Shown piece after piece: positions 26,458 to 35,124 of a DNA stretch of 44,968 bases. The translations under genes were made by a program, and so were the position numbers. The stretch lies in contig JAMFRP010000021.1 in the NCBI GenBank assembly GCA_026224775.1, forward strand, positions 1-44,968, read 5' to 3'. Position 1 is the first letter of the stretch. Each line of letters opens with the position of its first letter. Source of the DNA: Bacteroidota bacterium (lineage in GTDB: Bacteria > Bacteroidota > Bacteroidia > Sphingobacteriales > Sphingobacteriaceae). The notes beneath the pieces were generated by a model that was not told the DNA's origin, did no database searches, and saw only the letters and a program-made list of their open reading frames with translations.

Positions 26458-26494
26458 TTTAGAATTGTTCTAAATAACACACTTTCTGTTAGAA
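26458..26494 (-). promoter_or_regulatory. Candidate regulator operator before copy B
   Basis: TTTAGAA (26458-26464), TTG, TTCTAAA (26468-26474) is a perfect palindrome of the same type as those before the regulator gene. A further TTAGAA half-site at 26489 lies exactly 30 bp from the first. The site centres about 48 bp upstream of the -7 element. Confidence 0.5.
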
Positions 26495-26518
26495 CTTACC
26501 TGGAAATTATCAACTATT

Positions 26519-26602
26519 GTCATTGCGAGCGAAGCGTGGCAATCCCCTACTTACAGAATGGCTCTGCATAGCTTGTGATTGTCACGCTTCGCTCGCAATG
26601 AC
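26519..26602. repeat. REP-like palindrome, 26-bp arms
   Basis: Arm 26519-26544 and arm 26577-26602 are inverted copies with one mismatch; the core reads CATTGCGAGCGAAGCGTGG. It lies 28 bp after the E2 gene's stop on the minus strand and could act as its terminator. This GTCATTGCGAGCGAAGCG type is a widespread dispersed palindrome and differs from the TTCTGAGCG type at 3361. Confidence 0.9.
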
Positions 26603-26630
26603 GCTTTGTTTTTGTGTTTATGGGAGGGGC

Positions 26631-28103
26631 TTATATCTCTCTATTGGGATCCCAGTTTTCTAAATAATCGGCTACTTTTTTAACGAACATTCCGCCAAGG
26701 GCACCATCAACCACACGGTGATCGTATGATAATGACAAGAACATCATGTGGCGGATACCAATCATATCGCCCTGCTTAGTTTCAATTACAGCAGGTTTCT
26801 TTTTTATAGCGCCTACAGCTAATATAGCCACCTGTGGCTGGTTGATTATTGGCGTACCCATTACGTTACCAAATGAGCCAACGTTTGTTATGGTAAAAGT
26901 ACCTTCTTTTACATCATCAGGCAGTAGCTTACTTGTACGTGCGCGATTAGCCAAATCATTAACCGCTTTGGTTATACCAACCAGATTAAGTTCATCAGCT
27001 TTTTTAATAACAGGCACTATCAGGTTCCCATTTGGTAAGGCGGTTGCCATACTGATATTAATGTCCTTCTTTTTAATGATCTGTGTACCGTTAACCGATA
27101 CGTTTATCATCGGAAAATCTTTAATGGCTTTTACAACAGCTTCAATAAATATTGGTGTAAAGGTGATTTTTTCGCCTTCCCTGGCTTCAAATTTATCTTT
27201 AACTCTATCACGCCATTTAACCAGTGATGTAACATCAGCTTCAACAAAAGATGTTACGTGCGGCGATGTATGCTTACTATAAACCATGTGCTCAGCAATC
27301 AGCTTACGCATACGGTCCATCTCGATAATTTCAATTTCACCGGAAACCGAAGTCGCTTTTGGCTCAGGTTTTGACTGAGGCACAGGTTGAGGTTTGCTCT
27401 CAGCAGTGGTGCTTTTTTGTTCTGCAACAGGTTGAGCTTGCAGTTTTGGCGAGCTAAATACAGGCGCTTGTTGAGCAGTTACTGTTGTAGTAGAAGGTTG
27501 GCTTACAGATCCATTTCCTGACCTGGTTTGTATATAAAGCAACAAGTCATCTTTGGTTAAACGACCTTCGGCACCTGTACCGGGTATCCTATCAAGTTCA
27601 GCAACACCAATACCCTCTTGTGAAGCAATGCTTCTAACCAGTGGCGAGTAAAATCTTACATTATCATTAACCTGTGAATGATTTACCGGAGCTGTGTTTT
27701 GATTTAATTGTTCTGTACCCGGTATAGAATCAAGAGTTGCTATTGCCGGTTCTTGTTCTTTAACTTCAGATGCAACAGGTGCAGGTTCTTTTACGGCTAT
27801 AGGTTCGGTAATTACTTGTGCTGGAGCTTCAACCGTATTAGTTGTAACCGATTCACCAGCTTCCTTAGTTTCTATTACAGCGATAACAGCACCTACCTGT
27901 ACAACATCATCTACATTATAAAGTTGCTCTACCAATGTACCTGATACTGGCGATGGAACTTCAGAGTCAACTTTATCGGTTGCAATATCCATTACCGATT
28001 CATCGGCTTCAATATAATCGCCTGGTTGTTTTAACCATTTGATTATTGTTGCTTCGGCAACACTTTCGCCCATTTTTGGTAACAATAGCTGATATTTGTC
28101 CAT
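26631..28103 (-). CDS. 2-oxoacid dehydrogenase E2 (dihydrolipoyl acyltransferase)
   Basis: This is the 490-aa core subunit of a 2-oxoacid dehydrogenase complex; it carries the acyl group on a lipoyl arm and transfers it to CoA. Domains in order: one lipoyl domain (1-78) with lipoylated K44 in ATDKVDSEVP; a long flexible linker rich in Pro, Glu and Val; a peripheral-subunit binding domain (about 152-188, SPLVRSIASQEGIG and GAEGRLTKDDLL); a second Ser/Thr/Gln/Pro linker; and the catalytic domain (about 255-490) with H462 and D466 in YDHRVVDGALGG. Single lipoyl domain and MGESVAEATI opening fit the branched-chain 2-oxoacid or 2-oxoglutarate type; I cannot choose. It is the last gene of a run from lptD through cinA; no E1 or E3 is nearby. 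Confidence 0.95.
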   Translation of the reverse strand: MDKYQLLLPKMGESVAEATIIKWLKQPGDYIEADESVMDIATDKVDSEVPSPVSGTLVEQLYNVDDVVQVGAVIAVIETKEAGESVTTNTVEAPAQVITEPIAVKEPAPVASEVKEQEPAIATLDSIPGTEQLNQNTAPVNHSQVNDNVRFYSPLVRSIASQEGIGVAELDRIPGTGAEGRLTKDDLLLYIQTRSGNGSVSQPSTTTVTAQQAPVFSSPKLQAQPVAEQKSTTAESKPQPVPQSKPEPKATSVSGEIEIIEMDRMRKLIAEHMVYSKHTSPHVTSFVEADVTSLVKWRDRVKDKFEAREGEKITFTPIFIEAVVKAIKDFPMINVSVNGTQIIKKKDINISMATALPNGNLIVPVIKKADELNLVGITKAVNDLANRARTSKLLPDDVKEGTFTITNVGSFGNVMGTPIINQPQVAILAVGAIKKKPAVIETKQGDMIGIRHMMFLSLSYDHRVVDGALGGMFVKKVADYLENWDPNREI

Positions 28104-28149
28104 ACAAAAATTATATAGTTAGTCTGGTCAAAATTAATCAAAGAATAGC

Positions 28150-29406
28150 TTACTTTACACTATCTTTTATTAAATTATTCAACATAAATAATGCTGAAAT
28201 GGCGCTTCTTTCGATGTTTTGCGCGCGCTTATTGCCAAATGTGAATTTCTTTACCTGCGTTTTGCCCTTAGTTGCTACCCCTATCCAAACTGTACCTACG
28301 GGCTTATCTTCAGTGCCACCATCCGGGCCTGCAATACCTGTAACCGCTAAGGCATAATCAGACTTAAAAGTATGCAGTGCACCTTCAACCATTTCTGTAA
28401 CAGTTTGTTCGCTAACAGCACCATATTGTGCTAAAGTTTCGGTTTTAACACCTAGCATGCTTTCTTTTAGTTCATAAGAATAACTTATCGCCCCGCCTAA
28501 AAATACTTTTGATGCTCCTGGGTGTTGGGTAAACAAATGCGATATATAACCGCCCGTGCAACTTTCGGCAATTGACAGGGTTTGGCCTTTTTCGTCCAGA
28601 ATATTCAGTATAACCTTTTCAAAAGGTATATCTTCTTCGGCAACTACTACATTTTTAACGCGCTCAATTATCCGTGCTGAAAATTCATTCACTTTTTGTT
28701 GCAGTGTAGCTTCATCTTCACCATACGCACTTAACCTTAAACGAACCTGTCCTGGTTTGGGTAGATAAGCTAATTTAACATCCAATGGCAGATCATCTTC
28801 AATATCAGCTATTCTATTGGCTAAATATGATTCACCCTCACCGGCAGTTAAAATAGTTTTATGAATGATGAAAGGTAGTTTCAGTGTAGCCTTTAATTTG
28901 GGTATCACCTCCTCCTCTATCATATACATCATCTCGAAAGGCACACCCGGCATCGATACATAAATTTTACCTTTATGATTAAACCACATACCCGGCGCTG
29001 TACCATTCTTATTCAGGATAACCTCGCAATTTTCGGGTACCAGGGCTTGTTGCTTGTTAATATCAAGCATAATGGCATCTTTGCCCCTGATCCGTTTAAA
29101 AATACGCTGAACATTTTCAAGAGCTTCTTTATCCTCAATCAGCCCAACACCAAAATAGTTGGCAAGGGTTTTCTTGGTAATATCATCTTTTGTTGGCCCC
29201 AGGCCGCCGGTTATCAGGATAATATCTGCGCGGCCCGCTGCTTCATCTAATGCGGTTAAAATATGTTCACGATCATCAGATACCGATGAGATTTGCTTTA
29301 CACTGATACCCGCATTGTTTAACTGGCGGGCTATAAATGCTGAATTGGTATCAACAATCTGGCCTATTAATATCTCGTCGCCTATGGTTATTATTTCTGC
29401 AAGCAT
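28150..29406 (-). CDS. cinA: CinA-family protein (pyrophosphatase/NMN deamidase)
   Basis: The 418-aa protein joins two domains. The N-terminal COG1058/MoCF-like domain (about 1-170) shows AEIITIGDEILIGQIVDTNS and ITGGLGPTKDDITKKT, the site of ADP-ribose pyrophosphatase activity in studied homologues. The C-terminal PncC domain (about 255-418) shows SIAESCTGGYIS, GGAISYS and VTGIAGPDGGT, the fold of nicotinamide-nucleotide amidohydrolase, which recycles NMN to NaMN in NAD salvage. Both motifs look complete. The protein is cytosolic. It starts 7 bp after the lptD stop and ends 46 bp before the E2 gene, so it is likely co-transcribed with both. The old name comes from competence induction in other bacteria; no competence genes are nearby. 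Confidence 0.95.
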   Translation of the reverse strand: MLAEIITIGDEILIGQIVDTNSAFIARQLNNAGISVKQISSVSDDREHILTALDEAAGRADIILITGGLGPTKDDITKKTLANYFGVGLIEDKEALENVQRIFKRIRGKDAIMLDINKQQALVPENCEVILNKNGTAPGMWFNHKGKIYVSMPGVPFEMMYMIEEEVIPKLKATLKLPFIIHKTILTAGEGESYLANRIADIEDDLPLDVKLAYLPKPGQVRLRLSAYGEDEATLQQKVNEFSARIIERVKNVVVAEEDIPFEKVILNILDEKGQTLSIAESCTGGYISHLFTQHPGASKVFLGGAISYSYELKESMLGVKTETLAQYGAVSEQTVTEMVEGALHTFKSDYALAVTGIAGPDGGTEDKPVGTVWIGVATKGKTQVKKFTFGNKRAQNIERSAISALFMLNNLIKDSVK

Positions 29407-29413
29407 AATATTA

Positions 29414-32143
29414 TTATTGAGTGTTATAATAAGGGCTGCTGGTGTAATCGCTTTTCTTGCTTAACTTCAAATCCTGCAAAATTGTTGATCTTACGCGTAA
29501 GGTTACGTTGTATGATTTGTAATAGCCAAACGGTAACCATTGCATCGACAAATCCCAACAATGCAGATCGCGATAAATAGAAAAGGAAGTAGCGCTACCC
29601 AATTGCTTTGCCCTGATATCATAATTGGTGGTGTATTGCACTTTCCACTTTGGGGTAAGGTTAATATCACCGCTTAACATTAATGTATTAGCTATACTGG
29701 TTGAAGTGTATTGATTTGCATATGAAAAGTTGTAATTGAATGAAATATTCCATGGAATTTTAAAATCGACATATGCAGCGGGGTCACTATTTATTACTGC
29801 CAGCCTTTGCGCCTGTTGTGGACTTTGATTTGCCACCAAGGCCCCTATCGGTGCGGTAGTGGTATGCGGTTGAAATGTGGCTGGATTAAGGCTACCGCTT
29901 ACAGATATGGAAAAAGATTGCAAGGATGGAAATTGGCCGTTTTGAAAGCTATATTTATCGGTATACTGAACATATTTTATTATTTGTCCATTCCCTACTG
30001 AATCTTTTACGTTTGTTACGTAAGGATAAAGAGTTCCCGAAAAGCTTACATTTACCTTTTCATGAAACAGCGCTGTATGACCTGAAAATGAGATTGGTGA
30101 CAGCCTCATTGAGTCAGCGGCAAAGTTGTATGACGTGGCAAAAGTTAAACCATCAATTATCTTGATCTTTCTAGGCGTTTGTGAGGTATCAGTAGCTTTT
30201 GGGCGTACTTTAGCTTCGATTGTGTTATCGATACTTAAGTTAAGTCCTGCTTCCCTACCGGGTGAAGGGCCACCATACACACCATTCTGAAAAACGGAAT
30301 AGTTGGTAACGGAGGCAGGATATGGTATAATAGCGTTACTAACAATAGTTTTATAATAACCAAAGCTTGGATCAGAAAAATCGGGATGGTAGGAAAAAGA
30401 CAGGGATGGTGTCATTACCTCCCTTATGGCTATTAGTTTACTATTTTTAAAATCGGCCCTGAAATATACTTTTGTCGATACCCCCGTACTTAAGGTATAT
30501 TCCCCTGCCCTTTTAAAGCCGCTAACGGTATCAATAACCGGTAAGGTTGGATTTATAAGGTTATTACGGTCATAGGACTCCTTTATTGACTGTAAATACC
30601 ATTGCTCGGTATAATTTGCCGAAGCGCTAAACTGGAAGTACTTAAGGAACGTTTGGTTGAAACCGATTGGTATTTGATGCTGTAAACCATTTTGCATACG
30701 TTTAAATAGCGTATTGCCCTTAAATAGTTCATTTTCGGGTACGGCATTAATGTTGTTTTCTGCCTGTAAGCTGTACCCTACAGTGATTTTTTGATACCAT
30801 TTTTGCTCTCCCACCCTGTCTTTTGAATCAAACGGACTAAGGGTTGACATGTTAAAGCTGACTGTAGGTAAATCAAGTGTAATGGTTTTAGCTGTAAGAT
30901 CCTGGCTATGCGACAAGGCTACGTTAAGGTTGAATGGGGTACCAATCCATTGCTTACTGTAAGATATACTTGAACTTAAGTTATTTTGCGTAAGCGCATT
31001 TAAGTTATATCCTACTGCAGCTGCGTTATCCTGATAAAAAGTTGATGTACCTGCATTTACCGAAGCACTGAATGTACTACCAGGGCTTGCATTAGGGTTT
31101 TTAGTGTGTGACCAGGTGATATTAAAATCTTTTGCCGCAGGATCGCCCTCGAGGCCATAGTTATGTGAACCGTAGCTTAGTGAAAGGTTACCGGAATATT
31201 CATATCTATTTAAATAGTGGACCGTCTCGTTTAAGTCGTATGATCCTTTTGAATAATAAGTTCCCTCTGTGGTAAAATCAACATAGTCATTCAGGGCCAG
31301 GTAATAACCGAAGTTTTTTATATAAAAACCTAATTGAGAATCCTCACCAAAGGTTGGTAATATAACTCCTGATGTTTTATGATCGGGTTTTGGAAAAAAG
31401 CCGAATGGTATGGCCAATGGCAGCGGCACACCTTCAATCTCAAGGTAAGCCGGGCCTGAAATGATACGATTTTTTTCGCCAATGCCTTTGGTTATCACTA
31501 TACCAAAATCAGTTTCGGGGAATGGTTTATCGCAAGTGCTAAAGAGTACATTACGATAAGCCGCTTCGTCATCATTAAGCTTTTTAACCTGCCCTCCCGA
31601 TATAAAGTTGCCATCCTGCTCGGAAGCGGGATTATAAACCTTTCCTTTTTTGGTTTTATAATTAAATAATAACGAATCTGATTCAACAGGCTTATCTTTC
31701 CCCTGTTTGGTTATTGGCCTGCCAATATATCGGTGCGTTACCGGATCTGTACTTCCGCTGGCAAATATGAGGTTGTTTTTTTGGTCGACCCGGATGTAAT
31801 CAGCATCCATTTCAACATCCTGATATTTTACACGCGCTTTACCATATAGGTACAAAATCTTGTGTACATTATCGGTTATTGTGGAATCATCATCGCTAAA
31901 TTTCAGTTCTGAATCTAAGCCGTCCTTACTTTTTCGCTTAGATGTGTCGGTTTTTGCAGTTTTGACATTCTTATTACCAGCAGATTGCTTAATTTTAAGA
32001 AGTTTTTTGTCTTTTGCGGTATCGAGTTTTATAATAGTATCAATAACAGGCTTGTAATTGTTTCGGATGCTAATTTTAGAAGCAGCAGAAACATTCACTA
32101 TTAACACAATTTCGAGCAGAAAAAACAGTTTAATGAATTTCAA
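29414..32143 (-). CDS. lptD: LPS-assembly protein LptD-like outer-membrane protein
   Basis: The 909-aa product has a signal peptide (ending VNVSA), a Ser/Lys-rich stretch, then an OstA/LptA-like jellyroll (about 85-200: ILYLYGKARVKYQDVEMDADYI, with NLIFASGSTDP), and a large C-terminal beta-barrel. Barrel entry is marked by PLPLAIPFGFFPKP and SGVILPTFGEDSQLGFYI, the conserved LptD segment. LptD with LptE inserts lipopolysaccharide into the outer leaflet of the outer membrane. The length exceeds the proteobacterial form, as usual for Bacteroidota. Cys in FSTCDKPFP stands in the plug-like region; the pairs of disulphide Cys of E. coli LptD are not evident. It leads the lptD-cinA-E2 run, with a -7 element at 32190-32197. 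Confidence 0.9.
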   Translation of the reverse strand: MKFIKLFFLLEIVLIVNVSAASKISIRNNYKPVIDTIIKLDTAKDKKLLKIKQSAGNKNVKTAKTDTSKRKSKDGLDSELKFSDDDSTITDNVHKILYLYGKARVKYQDVEMDADYIRVDQKNNLIFASGSTDPVTHRYIGRPITKQGKDKPVESDSLLFNYKTKKGKVYNPASEQDGNFISGGQVKKLNDDEAAYRNVLFSTCDKPFPETDFGIVITKGIGEKNRIISGPAYLEIEGVPLPLAIPFGFFPKPDHKTSGVILPTFGEDSQLGFYIKNFGYYLALNDYVDFTTEGTYYSKGSYDLNETVHYLNRYEYSGNLSLSYGSHNYGLEGDPAAKDFNITWSHTKNPNASPGSTFSASVNAGTSTFYQDNAAAVGYNLNALTQNNLSSSISYSKQWIGTPFNLNVALSHSQDLTAKTITLDLPTVSFNMSTLSPFDSKDRVGEQKWYQKITVGYSLQAENNINAVPENELFKGNTLFKRMQNGLQHQIPIGFNQTFLKYFQFSASANYTEQWYLQSIKESYDRNNLINPTLPVIDTVSGFKRAGEYTLSTGVSTKVYFRADFKNSKLIAIREVMTPSLSFSYHPDFSDPSFGYYKTIVSNAIIPYPASVTNYSVFQNGVYGGPSPGREAGLNLSIDNTIEAKVRPKATDTSQTPRKIKIIDGLTFATSYNFAADSMRLSPISFSGHTALFHEKVNVSFSGTLYPYVTNVKDSVGNGQIIKYVQYTDKYSFQNGQFPSLQSFSISVSGSLNPATFQPHTTTAPIGALVANQSPQQAQRLAVINSDPAAYVDFKIPWNISFNYNFSYANQYTSTSIANTLMLSGDINLTPKWKVQYTTNYDIRAKQLGSATSFSIYRDLHCWDLSMQWLPFGYYKSYNVTLRVRSTILQDLKLSKKSDYTSSPYYNTQ

Positions 32144-32159
32144 AATAGATTACGAATAG

Positions 32160-32167
32160 TATTTTTG
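32160..32167 (+). promoter_or_regulatory. -7 element TATTTTTG of the amidase gene
   Basis: It matches TAnnTTTG, 29 bp before the ATG at 32197, predicting a leader of about 25 nt. Confidence 0.5.
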
Positions 32168-32189
32168 CAGAAATAACTTAACAGCTCCC

Positions 32190-32197
32190 AAACATAA
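32190..32197 (-). promoter_or_regulatory. -7 element TATGTTTG of lptD
   Basis: On the minus strand it matches TAnnTTTG, 46 bp before the lptD ATG at 32143. It touches the first base of the amidase start codon, so the two opposing promoters cross in the 53-bp gap. Confidence 0.5.
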
Positions 32198-33081
32198 TGA
32201 AAAATAAAATATTGAAAAGATTGATTTGCACTTTATCCCTGGTATTAATATCCTTTTCGCTATTTTCTTTCCCTCTATATAACTTTAAAAACGATACCCT
32301 CAGCAGTTCGGGTTATAAGCTCAGAACTGTGATTATTGATGCGGGGCACGGTCAAAACCCGCCAGGAACCGGTGGGCATTTTTCGCTTGGTGCATCAGGG
32401 TCATGTTCCAATGAAAGAGATGTAACGCTTGCAATTGCACTTAAATTGCAAACCGCTATAGAAAAAGATATGCCAGGAGTTAAAGTAGTTTTAACACGCA
32501 GTACACCTGAAGATGTATCATGGGAAAGACGCTCGGAAATAGCGAATGAGAACAATGGAGACGTTTTTATCTCGATACACTGCAACTCGTTGCCTGATAA
32601 GGTTGAATACTCACATGGGCGACGCATACACGTACCTGACCGCTCGGGTAAAGGCGTATTGTTATTGGTGTATGGTTTCCATCGTACCAAAGAGGAAGAA
32701 TCTGTTATCCGGAAAAAACTAAATGAGGATGAGGCTGTTGATGAAACCGGAAACGGTGGCGGCGACCCAAATGATCCAACCACGGTTATTTTGATGAATG
32801 CCATAAAAACCAAATACCGAAAACAAAGCATCCATTTAGCCGATTTGATAAATACGGAATTTGTTGACCATGATGGCAGACATAGTGACGGTGTGATTGA
32901 GCAGGGTGTGTTGGTGCTATGCCACAGCGCTATGCCATCGGTTTTGGTTGAAACAGGCTTTATAAATAATCCTGATGATGAGGCTTATTTAAATTCACAA
33001 AGCGGGCAGGATGAAATTGTGGCTTCGTTAGTTAGGGCACTAACCAATTACAAAAAAGAGGTTGAGGATGCGGCCGAGTAA
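32197..33081 (+). CDS. N-acetylmuramoyl-L-alanine amidase (Amidase_3)
   Basis: The 294-aa enzyme cleaves the bond between N-acetylmuramic acid and the stem peptide in peptidoglycan, working in the periplasm. A signal peptide covers about residues 1-30. The catalytic domain shows VIIDAGHG (Zn ligand H51), NERDV (Zn ligand E73), DVFISIHCN (Zn ligand H128) and SVLVETGFINN with the catalytic Glu. A charged insert of about 65 residues (around 138-200, with RTKEEESVIRKKLNEDEAVD and GNGGGDPNDP) interrupts the core and may be a regulatory lid, as in other Bacteroidota AmiC-like enzymes. No SPOR or AMIN domain is seen. An MCE gene follows after 77 bp; the pair recurs in Bacteroidota to my knowledge. 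Confidence 0.95.
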   Translation: MKNKILKRLICTLSLVLISFSLFSFPLYNFKNDTLSSSGYKLRTVIIDAGHGQNPPGTGGHFSLGASGSCSNERDVTLAIALKLQTAIEKDMPGVKVVLTRSTPEDVSWERRSEIANENNGDVFISIHCNSLPDKVEYSHGRRIHVPDRSGKGVLLLVYGFHRTKEEESVIRKKLNEDEAVDETGNGGGDPNDPTTVILMNAIKTKYRKQSIHLADLINTEFVDHDGRHSDGVIEQGVLVLCHSAMPSVLVETGFINNPDDEAYLNSQSGQDEIVASLVRALTNYKKEVEDAAE

Positions 33082-33158
33082 CAAAGTTTACTAATTGGTG
33101 TTAGGTTTATTAGGCATTTGAATTAAATTTGACACCTGTTACAACACATATATAGTTA

Positions 33159-34103
33159 ATGAAAATATCAAACGAAACAAAAATCGGAATCCTGACCACC
33201 ATTGGTATTGCGGTATTAATATTAGGATACAGTTACTTAAGTGGTAATGATGTTTTCTCCCGCTCAAATAAATACTATGCGGTTTATAATAGTGTTGATG
33301 GGTTGTCGGTATCAAAACCGGTATTGGTAAACGGTTTTCAGATAGGCCAGGTATCAAAAATGATTCTACGCCCTGATGGAAAGACCGTAGTTGAATTTAG
33401 AATAGATCCTCAATATAACGTGCCTTTAAATACTCATGCGCAATTAATAAGCACCGACCTTTTGGGTGGTAAAGCGATTAAGTTTGAATATGGCGACAGC
33501 AAGCAAATGGCCCCTGACAGGGATACCCTAGCGGCTGACATACAAGGCAGTTTAGCTGAAAGCCTGCAACCGATACAGATGAAGGCAGAGAATTTAATTT
33601 CAAAACTAGATTCGTCATTGGCAGCTATCAACAAAATACTGAACCCGAATTTTCAGAAAAATGTTGATCGCAGTTTTACCAGTATTGCTAATTCACTGCA
33701 AACGCTTGAGGGTACCACCAAAAAGATAGATGCATTGGTTGGCACACAGTCTGACCATATTAATGGTATTATGACCAATGCCGAAGCTGTTTCAAATAAC
33801 TTAAAAACCAGCACATCGCATTTAGATGCGATCTCAACTAATTTTGAAAGCTTTAGCGATCAGTTAGCATCATCAAACATAAAACAGACATTGGGAAGTG
33901 CCAACCTGGCTTTGGCTGATCTGCAAGCTACCATCGGCAAAATAAATAATGGCCAGGGATCTTTAGGCTTACTGATTAACGATAACAACATGTACAAGAA
34001 TTTAAATGACGCTACAGCAAATTTAAATAACCTGTTTATTGATATCAAGGCACATCCTAAGCGTTATGTAAGCTTCTCGGTATTTGGTGGCAAGAAAGAC
34101 TAA
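33159..34103 (+). CDS. MCE/MlaD-family lipid-transport protein
   Basis: The 314-aa protein has an N-terminal membrane anchor (about 10-28, ILTTIGIAVLILGYSYL), one MCE domain (about 37-115: YYAVYNSVDGLSVSKPVLVNG, IGQVSKM, and the STDLLGGKAIKFEYG end), then a long helical tail with coiled-coil character (about 130-290) that includes KIDALVGTQSDHI and NLKTSTSHLDAIS. MCE proteins form hexamers that ferry phospholipid between inner and outer membrane. The tail could form a tube or needle, as in PqiB or YebT-like proteins, though with one MCE domain only. Neither an MlaE permease nor an MlaF ATPase is in the window; in this group they are commonly elsewhere. No strong promoter was found in the gap upstream, so it may share the amidase transcript. 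Confidence 0.9.
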   Translation: MKISNETKIGILTTIGIAVLILGYSYLSGNDVFSRSNKYYAVYNSVDGLSVSKPVLVNGFQIGQVSKMILRPDGKTVVEFRIDPQYNVPLNTHAQLISTDLLGGKAIKFEYGDSKQMAPDRDTLAADIQGSLAESLQPIQMKAENLISKLDSSLAAINKILNPNFQKNVDRSFTSIANSLQTLEGTTKKIDALVGTQSDHINGIMTNAEAVSNNLKTSTSHLDAISTNFESFSDQLASSNIKQTLGSANLALADLQATIGKINNGQGSLGLLINDNNMYKNLNDATANLNNLFIDIKAHPKRYVSFSVFGGKKD

Positions 34104-34184
34104 TTATTTGATGTGCAGGTATGCGGATTTGCAAATGTGCAGATGATTGTTATTTTTTGATTTGCGGATATACTAGATTTAAGC
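34104..34184. repeat. Short-unit repeat between converging genes
   Basis: ATGTGCAG occurs at 34111 and 34135, a GATTTGC core occurs twice on the plus strand, and ATTTGCAAAT (34127-34136) is a palindrome. The stretch lies between the 3' ends of the MCE gene and RNase Z and could act as a weak bidirectional end signal. Confidence 0.55.
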
Positions 34185-35102
34185 TTATTCGCCTATAACA
34201 AAGGTTTTACCTTCAACGGCTAACTCTGTATTTGGAAAAACTGTTTTGGCTTCGTCTAGCAGTTCATTGAGTGTTTTATACCGGGCCGAAAAATGCCCCA
34301 ACAATAATTCCTGTGCACCAACCTTTAAAGCAACTGTGGCAGCCTGAAGCGACGTAGTATGAAAGGTACTCTGTGCCCTATCCAGCATATCATGCAAAAA
34401 AGTAGCTTCATGATATAATAAGGTAACACCTTTTATCTGATCAAAATACTGTTCGTTATAAATCGTATCCGAACAAAAAGCATAGCTCTTGGGTTCATCC
34501 GGATCTAAAGTTAACATGTCGTTTTTGTAGATGGTGCCATCATTCGCGGTATAGTCCACTCCTTTTTTTAGCGCGGTATAGTATTCAATAGGTATTTTCA
34601 ATTCTTCCAGTTTTTCTTTAAGCAGTTTACGGTTACGCTTTTTTTGCTTGAATAAAAACCCAGTACAATCAATCCTGTGATCCAGCGGGATGGTTTCCAC
34701 TGTTACATCCTGATTGCTCAAAACTACTTCGGCTTTATTTGGATTGGTATCTATATAGTTGATTGGATACTGCAGCGTAGTTTCGGAATATTTTAGTTGC
34801 AGGTTGATAATTTCTTTTAAATGCGTCGGCGCGAAAATAGTAATAGGTTTGCTGCGGCCATTTAAATGCAATGAGGATAACAAACCAACAAGGCCGAGGT
34901 AGTGATCGCCATGTAAGTGGCTAATGAAAATATATTCTATACGAGTCGATTTTATACCGAAACGCAACATTTGTTGTTGTGTACCTTCGGCACAATCAAT
35001 AAGGTATAAGCGTTCGTTGATGTTTAGCGCTTGTGATGTAGGGTTTCGGTTAAAAATGGGTGTTGCAGAACTGCTGCCAAGTATTGTTACCTCGAATTTC
35101 AT
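34185..35102 (-). CDS. rnz: Ribonuclease Z
   Basis: RNase Z is the endonuclease that trims the 3' trailer of tRNA precursors. The 305-aa length is that of the short bacterial form. It is a metallo-beta-lactamase fold with the opening VTILGSSSATPI, the metal motif HLHGDH (H62, H64, D66, H67), PLDHRIDCTGF, and a later YHEATFLHD and GHFSARY with the remaining metal His residues. The exosite arm lies near 150-180. It begins 22 bp after the STAS gene and is probably co-transcribed with it. Confidence 0.97.
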   Translation of the reverse strand: MKFEVTILGSSSATPIFNRNPTSQALNINERLYLIDCAEGTQQQMLRFGIKSTRIEYIFISHLHGDHYLGLVGLLSSLHLNGRSKPITIFAPTHLKEIINLQLKYSETTLQYPINYIDTNPNKAEVVLSNQDVTVETIPLDHRIDCTGFLFKQKKRNRKLLKEKLEELKIPIEYYTALKKGVDYTANDGTIYKNDMLTLDPDEPKSYAFCSDTIYNEQYFDQIKGVTLLYHEATFLHDMLDRAQSTFHTTSLQAATVALKVGAQELLLGHFSARYKTLNELLDEAKTVFPNTELAVEGKTFVIGE

Positions 35103-35124
35103 ACAGGGTAAACAATAATTGTTA

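Noticed and set aside
28150..29406. Natural competence locus suggested by cinA
   Set aside because: No competence genes are in the window; the protein fits NAD and ADP-ribose metabolism.
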